NCBI GenBank assembly: GCA_903928965.1
Contig: CAIYSZ010000057.1
Location: forward strand, 35,935-99,934
Origin: an uncultured Pseudomonadota bacterium
GTDB lineage: Bacteria; Pseudomonadota; Gammaproteobacteria; Methylococcales; Methylomonadaceae
DNA: 64,000 bases
Direction: 5' to 3'
Made by a program: the position numbers and the translations under genes. Positions 39,429 to 50,385 of this stretch are shown piece by piece. The notes under the pieces were generated by a model. The model did no database searches, had not been told where the DNA came from, and worked only from the letters and a program-made list of their open reading frames with translations. Position 1 is the stretch's first letter. The number at the start of each line of letters is the position of its first letter.

Positions 39429-40283
39429 TTAGTAGCGGTCGAAGCCGATATAGTTCCAAAAACGTTGCATTACGGTATCATCTTTGTAATCGACTTTCGG
39501 CGCGCCGTTGGGGTAGTTTAGCTGGTAAACCCGTTTTGCGTCGGCGGCCAAATCCTCCAGGCCGAGGTTGTGGTAACCCGCTTCCATGATTTCCAACGCT
39601 TGCGGCACGGCCGGGGTGCGCTGATATTCCTTGATGACGAAATTGGCGCGGTTAATCGCCGCTTCATAGGCTTTGCGCCGCATGTAAAAATCCGCCACAT
39701 GGATTTCATACATGGCCAGGTTATTACGCAACGCGATCATGCGCAAGCGGGCGTCATCGACATATTGGCTGTTAGGGAATCGCCGCGTCAGTTCCTGGAA
39801 ATTGTCGTAGGAATCCCGCGCGGCGCCGGGGTCGCGCTGCGATGAGTCAGTAGGAATGAAGCGGTCAATGAAGCCGATGCCGCGGTTATAATTGACCAGG
39901 CCTTTTAGGTAATACAGATAATCCACGTGCGGGTTGCGAGGATGGGTTTTGATGAAACGGTCGGCGGCGGCGATGGCGGCTTCCGGATCGTCGTTTTTAT
40001 AATAGGCGTAAGCCACGTTCATTTGCGCCTGCGGGGCATAGTCGCCGAACGGGTAGCGGGCTTCCAGCGCTTCATATAAAGTGATGGCTTTTTGATAGCT
40101 TTTGTTATCCAGGGCTTCCTTGGCTTGGTCATGGAATTTTTTTTCGTCCCAGCCGGAGTATTCGTCTTCCTTGCCCGCAGCCGGCTTGCTTTCTTTATCC
40201 GAAAATATGTTTAGCGTTTCGCAGCCCGGCAGCCAGAAGGCGCTGGCGGCCAAAAAAATAATTTTTAGCAAAAGTGATCGCAT
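39429..40283 (-). CDS. bamD: Outer membrane assembly lipoprotein BamD
   Basis: Lipobox LPGC, TPR units EALEARYPFGDYAPQAQMNVAYAYYKNDDPEAAIAAADRFIKTHPRNPHVDYLYYLKGL. Confidence 0.96.
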   Translation of the reverse strand: MRSLLLKIIFLAASAFWLPGCETLNIFSDKESKPAAGKEDEYSGWDEKKFHDQAKEALDNKSYQKAITLYEALEARYPFGDYAPQAQMNVAYAYYKNDDPEAAIAAADRFIKTHPRNPHVDYLYYLKGLVNYNRGIGFIDRFIPTDSSQRDPGAARDSYDNFQELTRRFPNSQYVDDARLRMIALRNNLAMYEIHVADFYMRRKAYEAAINRANFVIKEYQRTPAVPQALEIMEAGYHNLGLEDLAADAKRVYQLNYPNGAPKVDYKDDTVMQRFWNYIGFDRY

Positions 40284-40393
40284 AATTCATTCAATACGTT
40301 GTATTATTGCCGGTTTTTCGCGGCAATTTCCGGCGGCGGAGAAGTGGAGCCCTTCCAGGGCTTGCAAGGCGAAGTATAACTTAAAATACCACT

Positions 40394-41338
40394 ATGACGA
40401 TATTAACAGCTAGGGTTCCCGAGGATTTGGCCGGCATGCGCCTGGACCAATGTTTGGCGGAAATTTTTCCGGATTATTCGCGCAGTAAATTGCAAACCTG
40501 GATTAAGGCCGGCAGGGTCAAGGTCAATGGCTTGGCTAGGCAAGGGCGCGATAGGCTGGACGGCGGAGAAGCGTTGGAACTGGACGCCGAAGCGGAAGCG
40601 GTGTTGATATGCGACGCCGAGGAAATACCTTTGCACATCGTGCATGAAGACGACAGTTTATTGATTGTCAACAAACCGGCCGGTTTGGTGGTGCATCCGG
40701 CGGTCGGCAATTGGAGCGGCACATTGGTCAACGCGTTGTTGAATCATGAGCCTAAATTGAATATCTTGCCGCGCGCCGGCATTGTACACCGGCTGGATAA
40801 GGACACCAGCGGTTTGTTGATGGTGGCCAAGACCTTGCAAGCGCATAACAGTTTAGTGGAGCAATTGCAGGAACGCAGTATAGAACGGGAGTATTTGGCG
40901 TTGGTTAAAGGGTGGATGACCGCCGGCGGCTGCGTGGACGAGCCGATAGGCCGGCATCCGGTGGACCGTAAACGCTACGCGGTGCGCCGTGACGGCAAGG
41001 AAGCGGTGACGCATTACCGCTTGGAAAAACGGTTTAAGCGGCACACCTTGATTCGGGTGATGCTGGAAACCGGTCGTACGCATCAAATTCGGGTGCACAT
41101 GTCGCATATCAACTATGCCTTGGTTGGCGACCCGGTATATGGCGGCCGCTTTCAAATGCCGGCTGAATGTTCGCCTGCCCTGGCCGAGGCGTTTCGGAAT
41201 TTCAAGCGGCAAGCTTTGCATGCGGCCAAGTTGGGCCTGGAGCATCCGGAAACCGGAGAGTATTGCGAATGGGAACAAGAGATGCCCGCGGACATGCGGC
41301 ATTTAATCGAATTATTGGCTGAAAATGAATTGGCTTGA
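40394..41338 (+). CDS. rluD: 23S rRNA pseudouridine synthase RluD
   Basis: S4 domain RLDQCLAEIFPDYSRSKLQTWIKAGRVKVNG; catalytic GIVHRLDKDTSGLLMVAKT; GRTHQIRVHMSH. Confidence 0.96.
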   Translation: MTILTARVPEDLAGMRLDQCLAEIFPDYSRSKLQTWIKAGRVKVNGLARQGRDRLDGGEALELDAEAEAVLICDAEEIPLHIVHEDDSLLIVNKPAGLVVHPAVGNWSGTLVNALLNHEPKLNILPRAGIVHRLDKDTSGLLMVAKTLQAHNSLVEQLQERSIEREYLALVKGWMTAGGCVDEPIGRHPVDRKRYAVRRDGKEAVTHYRLEKRFKRHTLIRVMLETGRTHQIRVHMSHINYALVGDPVYGGRFQMPAECSPALAEAFRNFKRQALHAAKLGLEHPETGEYCEWEQEMPADMRHLIELLAENELA

Positions 41339-42047
41339 GCCGGAATGGCCGTTGCCGGCCAATGTGCGGGCGGCGGCGACTTTGCGTCATGGCGGCGTGG
41401 GCGCGGGCGCTTACGCCAGTTTTAATCTGGCGGCGCACGTCAACGACAATCCGGAGCATGTGCGCGAAAACCGCGCACTTTTGAAAAACAGGTTGGATTT
41501 GCCGGCGGAGCCTGTTTGGCTGCGGCAGGTGCACGGGATAGCGGCGGTGGACGCGGCGGTGGCCATGGAGCCCGAGGCGGACGCCAGTTACGCCGCGCAA
41601 GCCGGCGTGGTCTGCGTAGTGCTGACCGCGGATTGCCTGCCGGTGTTGTTTTGCGGCGACGGCGGCCGGGTGGTGGCGGCGGCGCACGCCGGGTGGCGCG
41701 GCTTGGCGGCCGGGGTTTTGCGCGAGACGGCGGCGGCGATGCGTTGCGCGCGGATCAGCGCTTGGTTGGGGCCGGCGATTGGGCCGGAGCGGTTCATGGT
41801 CGGCGCGGACGTCTACTTGGCGTTCACGCAAGCCAATCCGCAAGCGGCGGCGGCGTTTCGCGCGGTTTCCGCCACGCATTGGCTGGCGGATATCTATCAT
41901 TTGGCGCGCCTGGATTTGGCCGCCGCCGGTGTTGGGGAAGTATACGGCGGCGGTTTTTGCACGGTGAGCGAAGCGGAACGCTTTTTTTCGTACCGCCGCG
42001 ACGCTGGGGTAACCGGGCGCATGGCTAGCCTGATTTGGAGAAGCTGA
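41325..42047 (+). CDS. pgeF: Peptidoglycan editing factor PgeF (YfiH, laccase-like domain)
   Basis: LRQVHGIAAVD, VLTADCLPVLFCG, AAHAGWRGLAAGV motifs; 3' of rluD. Confidence 0.95.
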   Translation: MNWLEPEWPLPANVRAAATLRHGGVGAGAYASFNLAAHVNDNPEHVRENRALLKNRLDLPAEPVWLRQVHGIAAVDAAVAMEPEADASYAAQAGVVCVVLTADCLPVLFCGDGGRVVAAAHAGWRGLAAGVLRETAAAMRCARISAWLGPAIGPERFMVGADVYLAFTQANPQAAAAFRAVSATHWLADIYHLARLDLAAAGVGEVYGGGFCTVSEAERFFSYRRDAGVTGRMASLIWRS

Positions 42048-42048
42048 G

Positions 42049-42870
42049 TTGAGTTTACTAAGCTATATTTTGCTGTTTACCGCGTTGGGCGGTGTATTGA
42101 GCGTGCTGGCCGCCGCATTGTTTTTATTGTTGCCTCCGTCGCGGCGGCAAAAGCTGTTGCCGCACGGGATTAGTTTCGCCACCGGAGCCTTGTTGACCGG
42201 GGCTTTCGGCGGTTTGTTGCCGCATGCGTTCGGCGAGGCGTCCGCGGATCAAATTCCGGGTTTGTCGGCGACTATTTTGGCCGGCATTTTACTTTTTTTT
42301 ACTCTGGAAAAACTGCTGATTTGGCGGCATTGCCATGCACAGGATTGCCAAGCGCACGGCGAGGACGCGCACGTGCGTTCCGGACCCGGTCACTACGCGG
42401 GCGTCAAGGAAAAGCCGGCCGGCATGTTTATCATCATCGGCGACAGCTTGCACAATTTTGTCGATGGGGTGTTGATCGCCGCGGCGTTCTTAACCGACGC
42501 GGAATTAGGCATGGTCACTAGCTTGGCGGTGGCGGCGCACGAGATTCCGCAAGAAGTTGGCGATTTCGCTATTTTGCTGCACAGCGGCTATAGTCGGAGC
42601 AAGGCGTTTTTATTTAATTTGTTGTCAAGTTTTGCCACAGTGGCCGGCGGGTTGTTGGCGTATTTCGGCATGGCGCGCCTGCATGCGGTGTTGCCGTACT
42701 TTTTATGCGTGGCGGCTTCTAGTTTTATTTACATCGCGGTGGCGGATTTGATTCCTACCTTGCACCGGGAAACCGATCTAAAGACGTCTTTGTTGCAAAT
42801 CGTACTGATTTTGGCCGGCGTGGCCCTGATTTCCGGCATGCAGCATTGGGCGCATGCGATGATGCAATGA
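42049..42870 (+). CDS. ZIP family metal transporter
   Basis: IGDSLHNFVDGVLIAAAFL and AVAAHEIPQEVGDFAILLHSGYS. Confidence 0.95.
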   Translation: MSLLSYILLFTALGGVLSVLAAALFLLLPPSRRQKLLPHGISFATGALLTGAFGGLLPHAFGEASADQIPGLSATILAGILLFFTLEKLLIWRHCHAQDCQAHGEDAHVRSGPGHYAGVKEKPAGMFIIIGDSLHNFVDGVLIAAAFLTDAELGMVTSLAVAAHEIPQEVGDFAILLHSGYSRSKAFLFNLLSSFATVAGGLLAYFGMARLHAVLPYFLCVAASSFIYIAVADLIPTLHRETDLKTSLLQIVLILAGVALISGMQHWAHAMMQ

Positions 42871-42992
42871 TGCAAGGTTAAAAACATTGCGCGTCGCTTA
42901 CGCTTGGCGCATCTCAGGTTCGGAAATAAATGCATCGCGTAAAAAAATGGCTATGCAAGATTACTTAATTTGACAACGACGAATAGCCGGGA

Positions 42993-43012
42993 ATACTTGC
43001 GTAAGCAAGTAT
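42993..43012. repeat. Perfect inverted repeat ATACTTGC-GTAA-GCAAGTAT upstream of globin gene
   Basis: 8-bp arms with 4-nt spacer, ending 26 bp before the ATG at 43039. Confidence 0.55.
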
Positions 43013-43038
43013 AAAATAATAACTACCTGGAGAAATTT

Positions 43039-43584
43039 ATGTCAAACCTAGCATTGACCTATCCGCAATTGGCCGCTTGGCTGTACGGCGAAGAACCGGC
43101 CGCCTTGGCCGTCGCCAAGGATTTTTGCTCGCGCATGCGCGAGGACTATCGCATTAACCGGTTTTTTAACGATAAATCCGTGGACGAACATGCCGCCGCA
43201 TTATTCGCCCCGATCAAGGCGTTGTTAGCGTCTCAGTCGCCAAGCGCAGAGGAATTGCATGCCTTGGTCAACGATTATTTCACCGCCGCGTTTGCCCGTC
43301 ACAATCGTTCACCTAGTCTGGTGACCGGGAATGATTTCGCGTTTTTGTTGGACATAGCCGGCGGCAAGGATATGCGGGAAATCATTCCTTTATGCGAGTC
43401 CCATGCCTGGCTGATTAAATTAATACCCGACGATGATCATTTCGACGCGGCGATGGAACATTTGGCCGCCAGCATGGTTAAAGCCGGCGTCCCGGAATCC
43501 TTGCGCCGGCAGATACTGGATTTCGCCGAGCGCGGGCGTGACGCGGTGCTGGCGCGCGGCCCGTCGGCTTTGCAAGCCGCTTGA
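43039..43584 (+). CDS. Group 1 truncated hemoglobin-like protein with inserted segment
   Basis: SRMREDYRINRFFNDKSVDEHAAALFAPIKAL...ESHAWLIKLIPDDDHFDAAMEHLAASMVKAGVPESLRRQILDFAERGRDAVL. Confidence 0.7.
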   Translation: MSNLALTYPQLAAWLYGEEPAALAVAKDFCSRMREDYRINRFFNDKSVDEHAAALFAPIKALLASQSPSAEELHALVNDYFTAAFARHNRSPSLVTGNDFAFLLDIAGGKDMREIIPLCESHAWLIKLIPDDDHFDAAMEHLAASMVKAGVPESLRRQILDFAERGRDAVLARGPSALQAA

Positions 43585-43770
43585 GCCCGGCTCGGATGCC
43601 GATGGCGGAGTATTGGGATGATTTTTTATCATATTCAATGCATTGACTCTATGCTCGCGGCAGGCGCGCCACAAAGCTGGCCGTTGCCGCGCCGATAAGC
43701 GTATAATACCGCCGCTTAGGATGTTTTGGTAAAGTTTTATAACAATAACAATTAGCTGAGAGGAAAAAAT

Positions 43771-44184
43771 ATGATCGGTGGTGTGATAAATGTTTTAGTG
43801 GCGATTTGGGTGTACCAAACGCTGCTTAAGGTTAAATTCCCTAATTTATTGTGGTGGGTAGTGGGCGCGGCGGCTTTGTTTTTTGCGGTGGAATTTACCG
43901 TGCAACTGTTCTGCATCGAAATTATTGATGCGCTGAACGGTAAGGACATCGGCGGCGAATATGAACCCGGTTTGACCGATGTTGGCGACCGGAAAACCCA
44001 GGAAGCAGCCGGCGGCGGTATGTTCATGTCGGTGGTTTGCGAGTTGTTCCCGTCCGTGGCCGGGGTGTTGGCGGTGGCTATTTTGCGTGCGCAATTCATT
44101 CTGAAAGCGGCGCTAACCCCCGCTAATCTGTTTAGCGGCATTAAGGAAATGTTTATTAGTATCGGCAGTAGCTTTAAGCCTTAA
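43771..44184 (+). CDS. Small membrane protein, unknown function
   Basis: TM segments at both ends; AGAGGAA upstream; followed by a terminator hairpin. Confidence 0.7.
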   Translation: MIGGVINVLVAIWVYQTLLKVKFPNLLWWVVGAAALFFAVEFTVQLFCIEIIDALNGKDIGGEYEPGLTDVGDRKTQEAAGGGMFMSVVCELFPSVAGVLAVAILRAQFILKAALTPANLFSGIKEMFISIGSSFKP

Positions 44185-44195
44185 TAAAGTCATTG

Positions 44196-44230
44196 CGGCG
44201 GCCGGAAGCTAACGGCCGCCGAGTCTTTTA
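44196..44230 (+). terminator. Rho-independent terminator
   Basis: CGGCGGCCG-gaagctaa-CGGCCGCCG followed by AGTCTTTT. Confidence 0.7.
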
Positions 44231-44622
44231 CTTGCACCGCGAAATTTTTAAGCCTCAAACGGCAAGCCGGAAATTATTGCTATGCTAAGCCGCTAACAAA
44301 AAAGACTGTGTTAATGAAATGTAGAAGGTCTTGTGAACCGCGAGTTCTTGAGAAAGGCTTCAGGACGTTTTTTGACGAACAGCTTGCGCTTACAAGGGCG
44401 TAGGCTACCCTGAACTATACTTATAGAGACTTGTTTTTCTATAACTTTTTGAAAGCCGTGTCTTATTATTGGTTAAGTCTTTGTAGGCAATTTTTGAGCC
44501 GATTGTCGCCGCGTTTTCAATTGTATTATCATTCCCATCTTCAGCGGTTTTGCCGAATTGCGGATTCACGTTGCGATTTACACTGGGCGCGGCTTGGGTT
44601 GCGTGTATTTCGATTTCCGGTT

Positions 44623-44811
44623 TTAACCAGCTACTAGCGAGGCTATACTGGCCACGGCCAAAACAAATAATAAGGTGGCGATGATGCCTACGATAATAAA
44701 TGCCGGTAGCGAGCCTTGCTTGAAGTCCTTGATGCGGTTTTCGTTGCTTTGCACGCCCAACATGGCGGCGCCTACGCTTTTGATGGCTTGTAGCAGCTCT
44801 GATTTTGTCAT
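44623..44811 (-). CDS. DUF2970 domain-containing membrane protein
   Basis: [56 protein letters not shown]. Confidence 0.85.
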   Translation of the reverse strand: MTKSELLQAIKSVGAAMLGVQSNENRIKDFKQGSLPAFIIVGIIATLLFVLAVASIASLVAG

Positions 44812-44847
44812 GGCGGATTCTCAAATTTTTTAATTAAGTTAAAGTCA

Positions 44848-47800
44848 GTGAACTATCAATATAACTTGGAACAACTGTTAGCGGAGCGTATTTTACTCTT
44901 GGATGGCGCCATGGGCACCATGATACAAGGCTATCGATTAACTGAAAAGGATTATCGCGGCGAACGCTTCGCGGATTGGCCCATCGATTTGAAAGGCAAT
45001 AACGATTTATTATCCCTGACTTGTCCGGACATCATCACGGCGATTCACAAAGACTATTTGGCGGCGGGTTCGGATATTCTCGAGACCAATTCGTTTAACT
45101 CCACGCGAGTGGCGATGGCGGATTACGGCATGGAAAGCCTGGCTTACGAAATCAACGTGGCGGCGGCGCGGATCGCCAAGCAAGCGGCGGCGGAATATAC
45201 GCGGCTGACTCCGGATAAACCGCGTTTCGTGGCTGGGGTTTTGGGGCCGACCAATCGAACCTCTTCCATGTCGCCGGATGTTAACGATCCCGGTTTCCGT
45301 AATATTTCTTTTGAAGATTTGACCGAGGCCTACGCAGAATCGACCTGTGGCTTGCTTGACGGCGGCGCGGATATTATTTTGATTGAAACCGTGTTCGACA
45401 CGCTGAACGCCAAAGCGGCGATTTTTGCGGTTGAGCAGGTGTTCGAGCAACGCGGGCGGCGTTGGCCGGTCATGATTTCCGGCACGATTACCGATGCTTC
45501 CGGGCGCACTTTGTCCGGTCAGACCACGTCGGCGTTTTGGGCCTCGCTCAAGCATGTCCGGCCTATATCCTTCGGTTTCAATTGCGCATTGGGCGCTACC
45601 GAATTGCGCCAATACATCAAGGAATTGTCCGGCATTGCCGATACCTATGTTTCCGCGCATCCTAACGCAGGCCTGCCGAACGAGTTCGGCGAGTACGACG
45701 AAACGCCGGAGCAAATGGCGGCGGAGTTGGCCGATTGGGCGGACCAGGGTTATGTCAACATTATCGGCGGTTGCTGCGGCACCACGCCGGACACTATCCG
45801 CGCCATTGCCGCGGCGGTGGCGGGTAAGCCGCCGCGGCGGATACCGGAATTGCCGAAACGTTGCTGGCTGTCGGGTTTGGAGGCGATGACCATAGGCGAG
45901 GACAGTTTGTTCGTCAATGTCGGCGAACGCACCAATGTTACCGGCTCCGCGCATTTCAAGAAGCTGATCGTCGATGAACAATACGAAGCGGCCTTGGACG
46001 TGGCGCGGCGGCAGGTGGAAAGCGGCGCGCAAGTAATCGACATCAATATGGACGAAGGGATGTTGGATTCGCGCGCGGCGATGGTGCGCTTTTTAAATTT
46101 ATTGGCCGCCGAGCCGGATATCGCCAAGGTTCCGATCATGCTGGATTCTTCAAAATGGGACATTCTGGAAGCCGGATTGAAATGCATCCAGGGCAAGGGC
46201 ATCGTCAATTCCATTTCCTTGAAGGAAGGCGAGGACGCGTTTGTGCGTCAGGCGCAGGCTGTTCTGCGTTACGGCGCGGCGGTGGTGGTGATGGCGTTCG
46301 ACGAGCGCGGCCAAGCCGACACATTTGCGCGCAAGGTGGAGATTTGCACCCGTGCTTACCAGGTTTTGACCGAGCGAGTGGGTTTTCCGCCGGAAGATAT
46401 TATTTTCGACCCGAATATTTTTGCCGTTGCCACCGGCATTGATGAACATAGCAATTACGGCGTGGATTTTATCCAGGCGGTGCGAGCCATCAAGCAAAGC
46501 TTGCCGCACGCCTTGATTTCCGGCGGGGTGTCGAATGTCTCGTTTTCGTTTCGCGGCAACAATCCGGTGCGCGAGGCGATACATTCGGTATTTTTGTACC
46601 ACGCCGTCAACGCCGGCATGGACATGGGCATCGTCAACGCCGGGCAATTGGCGATTTACGCGGATTTGCCGCCGGATTTGCGCGACGCGGTAGAAGATGT
46701 GGTACTAAATCGCCGCGCCGACGCCACCGAGCGTTTGCTGGAGGTTGCGGAAACGTTTCGCGGCAACGCCGCCGGTCAAGCGATTAGGCTGGAGACGCAG
46801 GAGTGGCGCTCTTGGCCGGTGGAAAAGCGTTTGGAGCACGCCTTGGTAAAGGGCGTCACCGATTTTATCGATCAGGATGTGGAGGAGGCGCGCCTGGTGG
46901 CGGAGAAACCGCTGCACGTGATCGAAGGGCCGCTGATGGCCGGCATGAACGTGGTGGGCGATTTATTCGGGGCCGGAAAAATGTTTTTGCCGCAGGTGGT
47001 GAAATCGGCGCGGGTCATGAAAAAAGCTGTGGCTTATTTAATGCCGTACATGAATTTGGAGGCGGAGGGCGCGCGGCAAACCAACGGCAAGATTTTAATC
47101 GCCACGGTCAAGGGCGACGTGCACGACATCGGCAAGAATATCGTGGCGGTGGTGCTGCAATGCAATAACTATCAAGTCATCGACCTGGGGGTAATGGTTC
47201 CGGCGGAGACGATTTTGAAAAAAGCGCGCGAGGAGAACGTGGATATCATCGGCCTGAGCGGCCTGATTACCCCGTCATTGGACGAGATGTCGCACGTGGC
47301 CAGGGAGATGCAGCGTCTCGGTTTCCGCACGCCCTTATTGATAGGCGGGGCCACCACGTCGCGCGCGCACACGGCGGTAAAAATCGAACCGCATTACCAA
47401 AACGCGGCGACGGTCTACGTACCGGACGCTTCGCGTTGCGTCGGGGTGGTCGGCGCGTTGTTGAGTCCGCGGGAGCAAGCCGATTATGTGCAAAAAGTGC
47501 GCGCCGAGTATGCGCTAGTGCGCGAGCGGCATCAGGGGCGGCAGGCCAAAACTCGGCAACACGATTTGGCCGCCGCGCGCGGGAACAAATTTGATTCCGC
47601 CTACTTGCCGGTGAAACCCAAGTTTCTCGGCGTGCGGGTGATCGAAGACCAGGATTTGCGGCAATTGGCCGCCTATATCGATTGGACGCCGTTTTTTCAG
47701 ACTTGGGAGTTGACCGGCCGCTATCCGGAAATTTTGCACGATCCGGTGGTCGGCGTGGAAGCCACGCAATTATTCGCCGACGCCAAGGCCATGCTGGAGC

Positions 47801-48519
47801 AATTGATTGCCGAGAAATGGCTGCTGGCTAAGGCTGTGTTCGGATTTTTCCCGGCCAACCGGCTGGATCACGACGATATCGTGGTATTTAGCGACGACAG
47901 CCGGGCGGGCCGGCTTTCCGTGCTGCATCATTTGCGGCAACAAAACATCAAGCCGTCCGGAAAGCCGAATTATTGCCTGGCGGATTTCGTTTCTCCGCCG
48001 GGAGTGGCGGATTATATCGGCGGTTTCGCGGTGACCTCAGGGCTAGGGATAGAAGCCAAGTTGGCGGAATTCGAGGCGCGGCACGACGATTATGATTCCA
48101 TTATGTTAAAGGCCTTGGCGGATCGTCTGGCTGAAGCCTTCGCCGAGTATTTGCATCAACAGGTGAGAACCGTTTACTGGGGCTACGCCGCGGACGAGAT
48201 TTTGGATAATCGGGATTTGATCGAGGAAGCCTACCAGGGCATACGGCCGGCCCCGGGCTATCCTGCTTGTCCGGATCACACGGAGAAGGAAAAACTATTC
48301 GATTTATTGCAGGTCAGCGAGCGGATAGGCGTGACTTTGACCGAAAGTTTCGCTATGTATCCCGCGTCCTCGGTGAGCGGTTGGTATTTCGCGCATCCCG
48401 AGGCGCAATATTTCAACGTGGGCAAGATCGAGCAAGATCAATTGCACGATTACGCCAAACGCAAGGGCATGCGGGTGGAAGTGGCGGAGCGCTGGCTGCT
48501 GGCGCATCTGCAACATTAA
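44848..48519 (+). CDS. metH: Cobalamin-dependent methionine synthase
   Basis: [64 protein letters not shown], activation domain [26 protein letters not shown]. Confidence 0.97.
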   Translation: MNYQYNLEQLLAERILLLDGAMGTMIQGYRLTEKDYRGERFADWPIDLKGNNDLLSLTCPDIITAIHKDYLAAGSDILETNSFNSTRVAMADYGMESLAYEINVAAARIAKQAAAEYTRLTPDKPRFVAGVLGPTNRTSSMSPDVNDPGFRNISFEDLTEAYAESTCGLLDGGADIILIETVFDTLNAKAAIFAVEQVFEQRGRRWPVMISGTITDASGRTLSGQTTSAFWASLKHVRPISFGFNCALGATELRQYIKELSGIADTYVSAHPNAGLPNEFGEYDETPEQMAAELADWADQGYVNIIGGCCGTTPDTIRAIAAAVAGKPPRRIPELPKRCWLSGLEAMTIGEDSLFVNVGERTNVTGSAHFKKLIVDEQYEAALDVARRQVESGAQVIDINMDEGMLDSRAAMVRFLNLLAAEPDIAKVPIMLDSSKWDILEAGLKCIQGKGIVNSISLKEGEDAFVRQAQAVLRYGAAVVVMAFDERGQADTFARKVEICTRAYQVLTERVGFPPEDIIFDPNIFAVATGIDEHSNYGVDFIQAVRAIKQSLPHALISGGVSNVSFSFRGNNPVREAIHSVFLYHAVNAGMDMGIVNAGQLAIYADLPPDLRDAVEDVVLNRRADATERLLEVAETFRGNAAGQAIRLETQEWRSWPVEKRLEHALVKGVTDFIDQDVEEARLVAEKPLHVIEGPLMAGMNVVGDLFGAGKMFLPQVVKSARVMKKAVAYLMPYMNLEAEGARQTNGKILIATVKGDVHDIGKNIVAVVLQCNNYQVIDLGVMVPAETILKKAREENVDIIGLSGLITPSLDEMSHVAREMQRLGFRTPLLIGGATTSRAHTAVKIEPHYQNAATVYVPDASRCVGVVGALLSPREQADYVQKVRAEYALVRERHQGRQAKTRQHDLAAARGNKFDSAYLPVKPKFLGVRVIEDQDLRQLAAYIDWTPFFQTWELTGRYPEILHDPVVGVEATQLFADAKAMLEQLIAEKWLLAKAVFGFFPANRLDHDDIVVFSDDSRAGRLSVLHHLRQQNIKPSGKPNYCLADFVSPPGVADYIGGFAVTSGLGIEAKLAEFEARHDDYDSIMLKALADRLAEAFAEYLHQQVRTVYWGYAADEILDNRDLIEEAYQGIRPAPGYPACPDHTEKEKLFDLLQVSERIGVTLTESFAMYPASSVSGWYFAHPEAQYFNVGKIEQDQLHDYAKRKGMRVEVAERWLLAHLQH

Positions 48520-48529
48520 GGCGGTTTGC

Positions 48530-48766
48530 GTGGCGGAATGGGTGTTGATTGGAACCGCCGGCTGTCATTTATGCGAGCTGGCGCGAGACGAATTGCAGAC
48601 GGCGGGTCTGGCGTTCGAGGAGGCGGAATTGTTGGCGCATCCGGAGTGGGAGGCGCAATTCGCGACGCGGATTCCGGTGCTGTGGCGGGTAGCCGACGGC
48701 GCTTGGCTGGGTTGGCCGTTTAGCGCGGCCGAGGTGAAAGCCGCTCTGGAGAAGAAGCCTGCGTAG
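48530..48766 (+). CDS. Glutaredoxin-like family protein
   Basis: LIGTAGCHLCELARDELQTAGL...ATRIPVLWRVADGAWLGWPFSAAEVKAAL. Confidence 0.88.
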   Translation: MAEWVLIGTAGCHLCELARDELQTAGLAFEEAELLAHPEWEAQFATRIPVLWRVADGAWLGWPFSAAEVKAALEKKPA

Positions 48767-48768
48767 TT

Positions 48769-48876
48769 GACAATATAACTCAACGCCTACAGGCTGCGGA
48801 TTCAAAAGAATTATTGCTTTGGTCGGAACGTATTTTGAGCAGAAACAGTCTGGCTGAAATTTTTGCGGCGCCATGA
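48769..48876 (+). pseudogene. DUF4351-type C-terminal remnant
   Basis: Frame reads DNITQRLQAADSKELLLWSERILSRNSLAEIFAAP*, resembling the C-terminus at 35160..35456 (IEEWLQAVLSANSLNEIF); starts right after the glutaredoxin stop. Confidence 0.55.
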
Positions 48877-49027
48877 ATTGAGCTATGATTGAATCCGGCG
48901 CATGGTCGGACTTGAAAAAAGGCGGCGTTCTCTGCCGAAATAGATTTACCAAGATCAAATCAGCCCCAGTGAGAATCGCCATGAGTACTGGACAACAAGG
49001 GCGAATACACGACAATGCAATTCGGAT

Positions 49028-50377
49028 TTACTCCTGCAACCAACCGTTAATTTCCAATAAATTATCCTCGCTGATGGCGCCTATGGCTTTTTGAAAGCGC
49101 ATGCGGTTGACGATGTAATTATATTTGGCGCGGCTGAGTTCGCGTTCGGTTTTGTGTTCGTGTTGCACGGCTTCCAACACTTCGCGGATGGATTTTACGC
49201 CGTAATTAAAGCTGGTGAGCATGGCTTGTTGGGATTTTTGCGCCGATGACAGGGCTTTTTCGGTTGCTTCTATGCGTTTGGCGTTGGCGTTGGACAGGGT
49301 GAAAGCCTCGCTGGTTTCCTTGATTAAGGCGCGGGTTTTGGCTTCTCGTTCCTCGCGCGCCAAGGCCGCTTTGCTTTGCGCTTCCGAGACCGCCGCGGTG
49401 GTGGAGCCGCCGTTGAAAATCGGCACGTTGACGTTCAGAGCCGCCACCTGGTTTTGGTAATGTCCGGTGCGGACGTTTTGGTAGCCGGTGTCGGTGTCGT
49501 AAAAATATAATTGTAAGTCCACCACCGGCAGGTATCTGGATTTTTTGACCGCCACTTCGTTTTCGGCGGATTCCACCGCCAAATGTTGAGCGGTTACCAT
49601 CGGATTTTCGCTTCTGGCTACCTCCAGCCAATCCTCCAGTTTACCGTCTAGGGCTTGGAAGACGACTTGCTTGCGCAACGGCGCCAATTCCAGCGGCGGG
49701 GCGTTGGTTTGTTCGCTGAGGCTTTGCCGGGCGGTCACTAATTGACTTTCCGCCTCTATTTCATCGGCCTTGATTTGATCCAGGCGGCTTTCCACTTCGT
49801 AAACGTCGGTGATTTTGGCCAATTGCTTGCTGAACAGTACATTGATTTGTTCGGAGAGTTGTTCATACATTTGCCGTTCGTGATTGGTCAAGCGCAGTTG
49901 ATCCTGGGCGTCAAGTATGGCGAAATAGCGTCGGGTGACTTCGTAAATGAGGGTATTTTGGGCGTTGGTACGCTCGGCGTCCAATTGCCGCTCCAGGCTG
50001 TGGGTACGCCGCCATTCCCAGAATTTGGCAAAATCCATGAGACTTTGCGTCAGCGATACAAAGTAGCGGGTACCGGTGTAATTTTGCGTGGCCGAGGTCG
50101 CGACCAGATTTAAACTGTTTTCCGACCAGTTGGCGACGCCGCTGATTTGCGGCAGCAATTGGCCGAATGCTTGGCCTTTTTGCGCTTCGCCGACTTCGAG
50201 TTTAAAGCCGGCGGCTCTCAATTCCGGAGCCGATTGCAGCGCTAATTGATAAACCGAGAGCAAATCGTCCGCGCGGCAGGAAGAACCGGCGAGACTGGTT
50301 ATCAGAAGGGTTAACGCCAGCGCGGGCAGGAATGTTTTGCCTTGCGCCCCGAAGTCATGCGTTTTGCGGCGGAACAT
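49028..50377 (-). CDS. TolC family outer membrane protein (type I secretion)
   Basis: DDLLSVYQLALQSAPELRAAGFKLEVGEAQKGQAFGQLLPQISG...NVPIFNGGSTTAAVSEAQSKAALAREEREAK. Confidence 0.92.
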   Translation of the reverse strand: MFRRKTHDFGAQGKTFLPALALTLLITSLAGSSCRADDLLSVYQLALQSAPELRAAGFKLEVGEAQKGQAFGQLLPQISGVANWSENSLNLVATSATQNYTGTRYFVSLTQSLMDFAKFWEWRRTHSLERQLDAERTNAQNTLIYEVTRRYFAILDAQDQLRLTNHERQMYEQLSEQINVLFSKQLAKITDVYEVESRLDQIKADEIEAESQLVTARQSLSEQTNAPPLELAPLRKQVVFQALDGKLEDWLEVARSENPMVTAQHLAVESAENEVAVKKSRYLPVVDLQLYFYDTDTGYQNVRTGHYQNQVAALNVNVPIFNGGSTTAAVSEAQSKAALAREEREAKTRALIKETSEAFTLSNANAKRIEATEKALSSAQKSQQAMLTSFNYGVKSIREVLEAVQHEHKTERELSRAKYNYIVNRMRFQKAIGAISEDNLLEINGWLQE

Positions 50378-50385
50378 ACGGGGGC

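Noticed and set aside
41202-41900. 232-aa ORF on the minus strand
   Set aside because: Antisense to rluD/pgeF and arginine-rich; shadow ORF.
44405-44824. 139-aa minus-strand ORF
   Set aside because: Out of frame with the well-supported DUF2970 gene (44623..44811) it overlaps; no domain seen.
45010-46032. 340-aa ORF on the minus strand
   Set aside because: Fully antisense to metH, arginine/histidine-rich and low-complexity; typical spurious ORF opposite a GC-rich gene.
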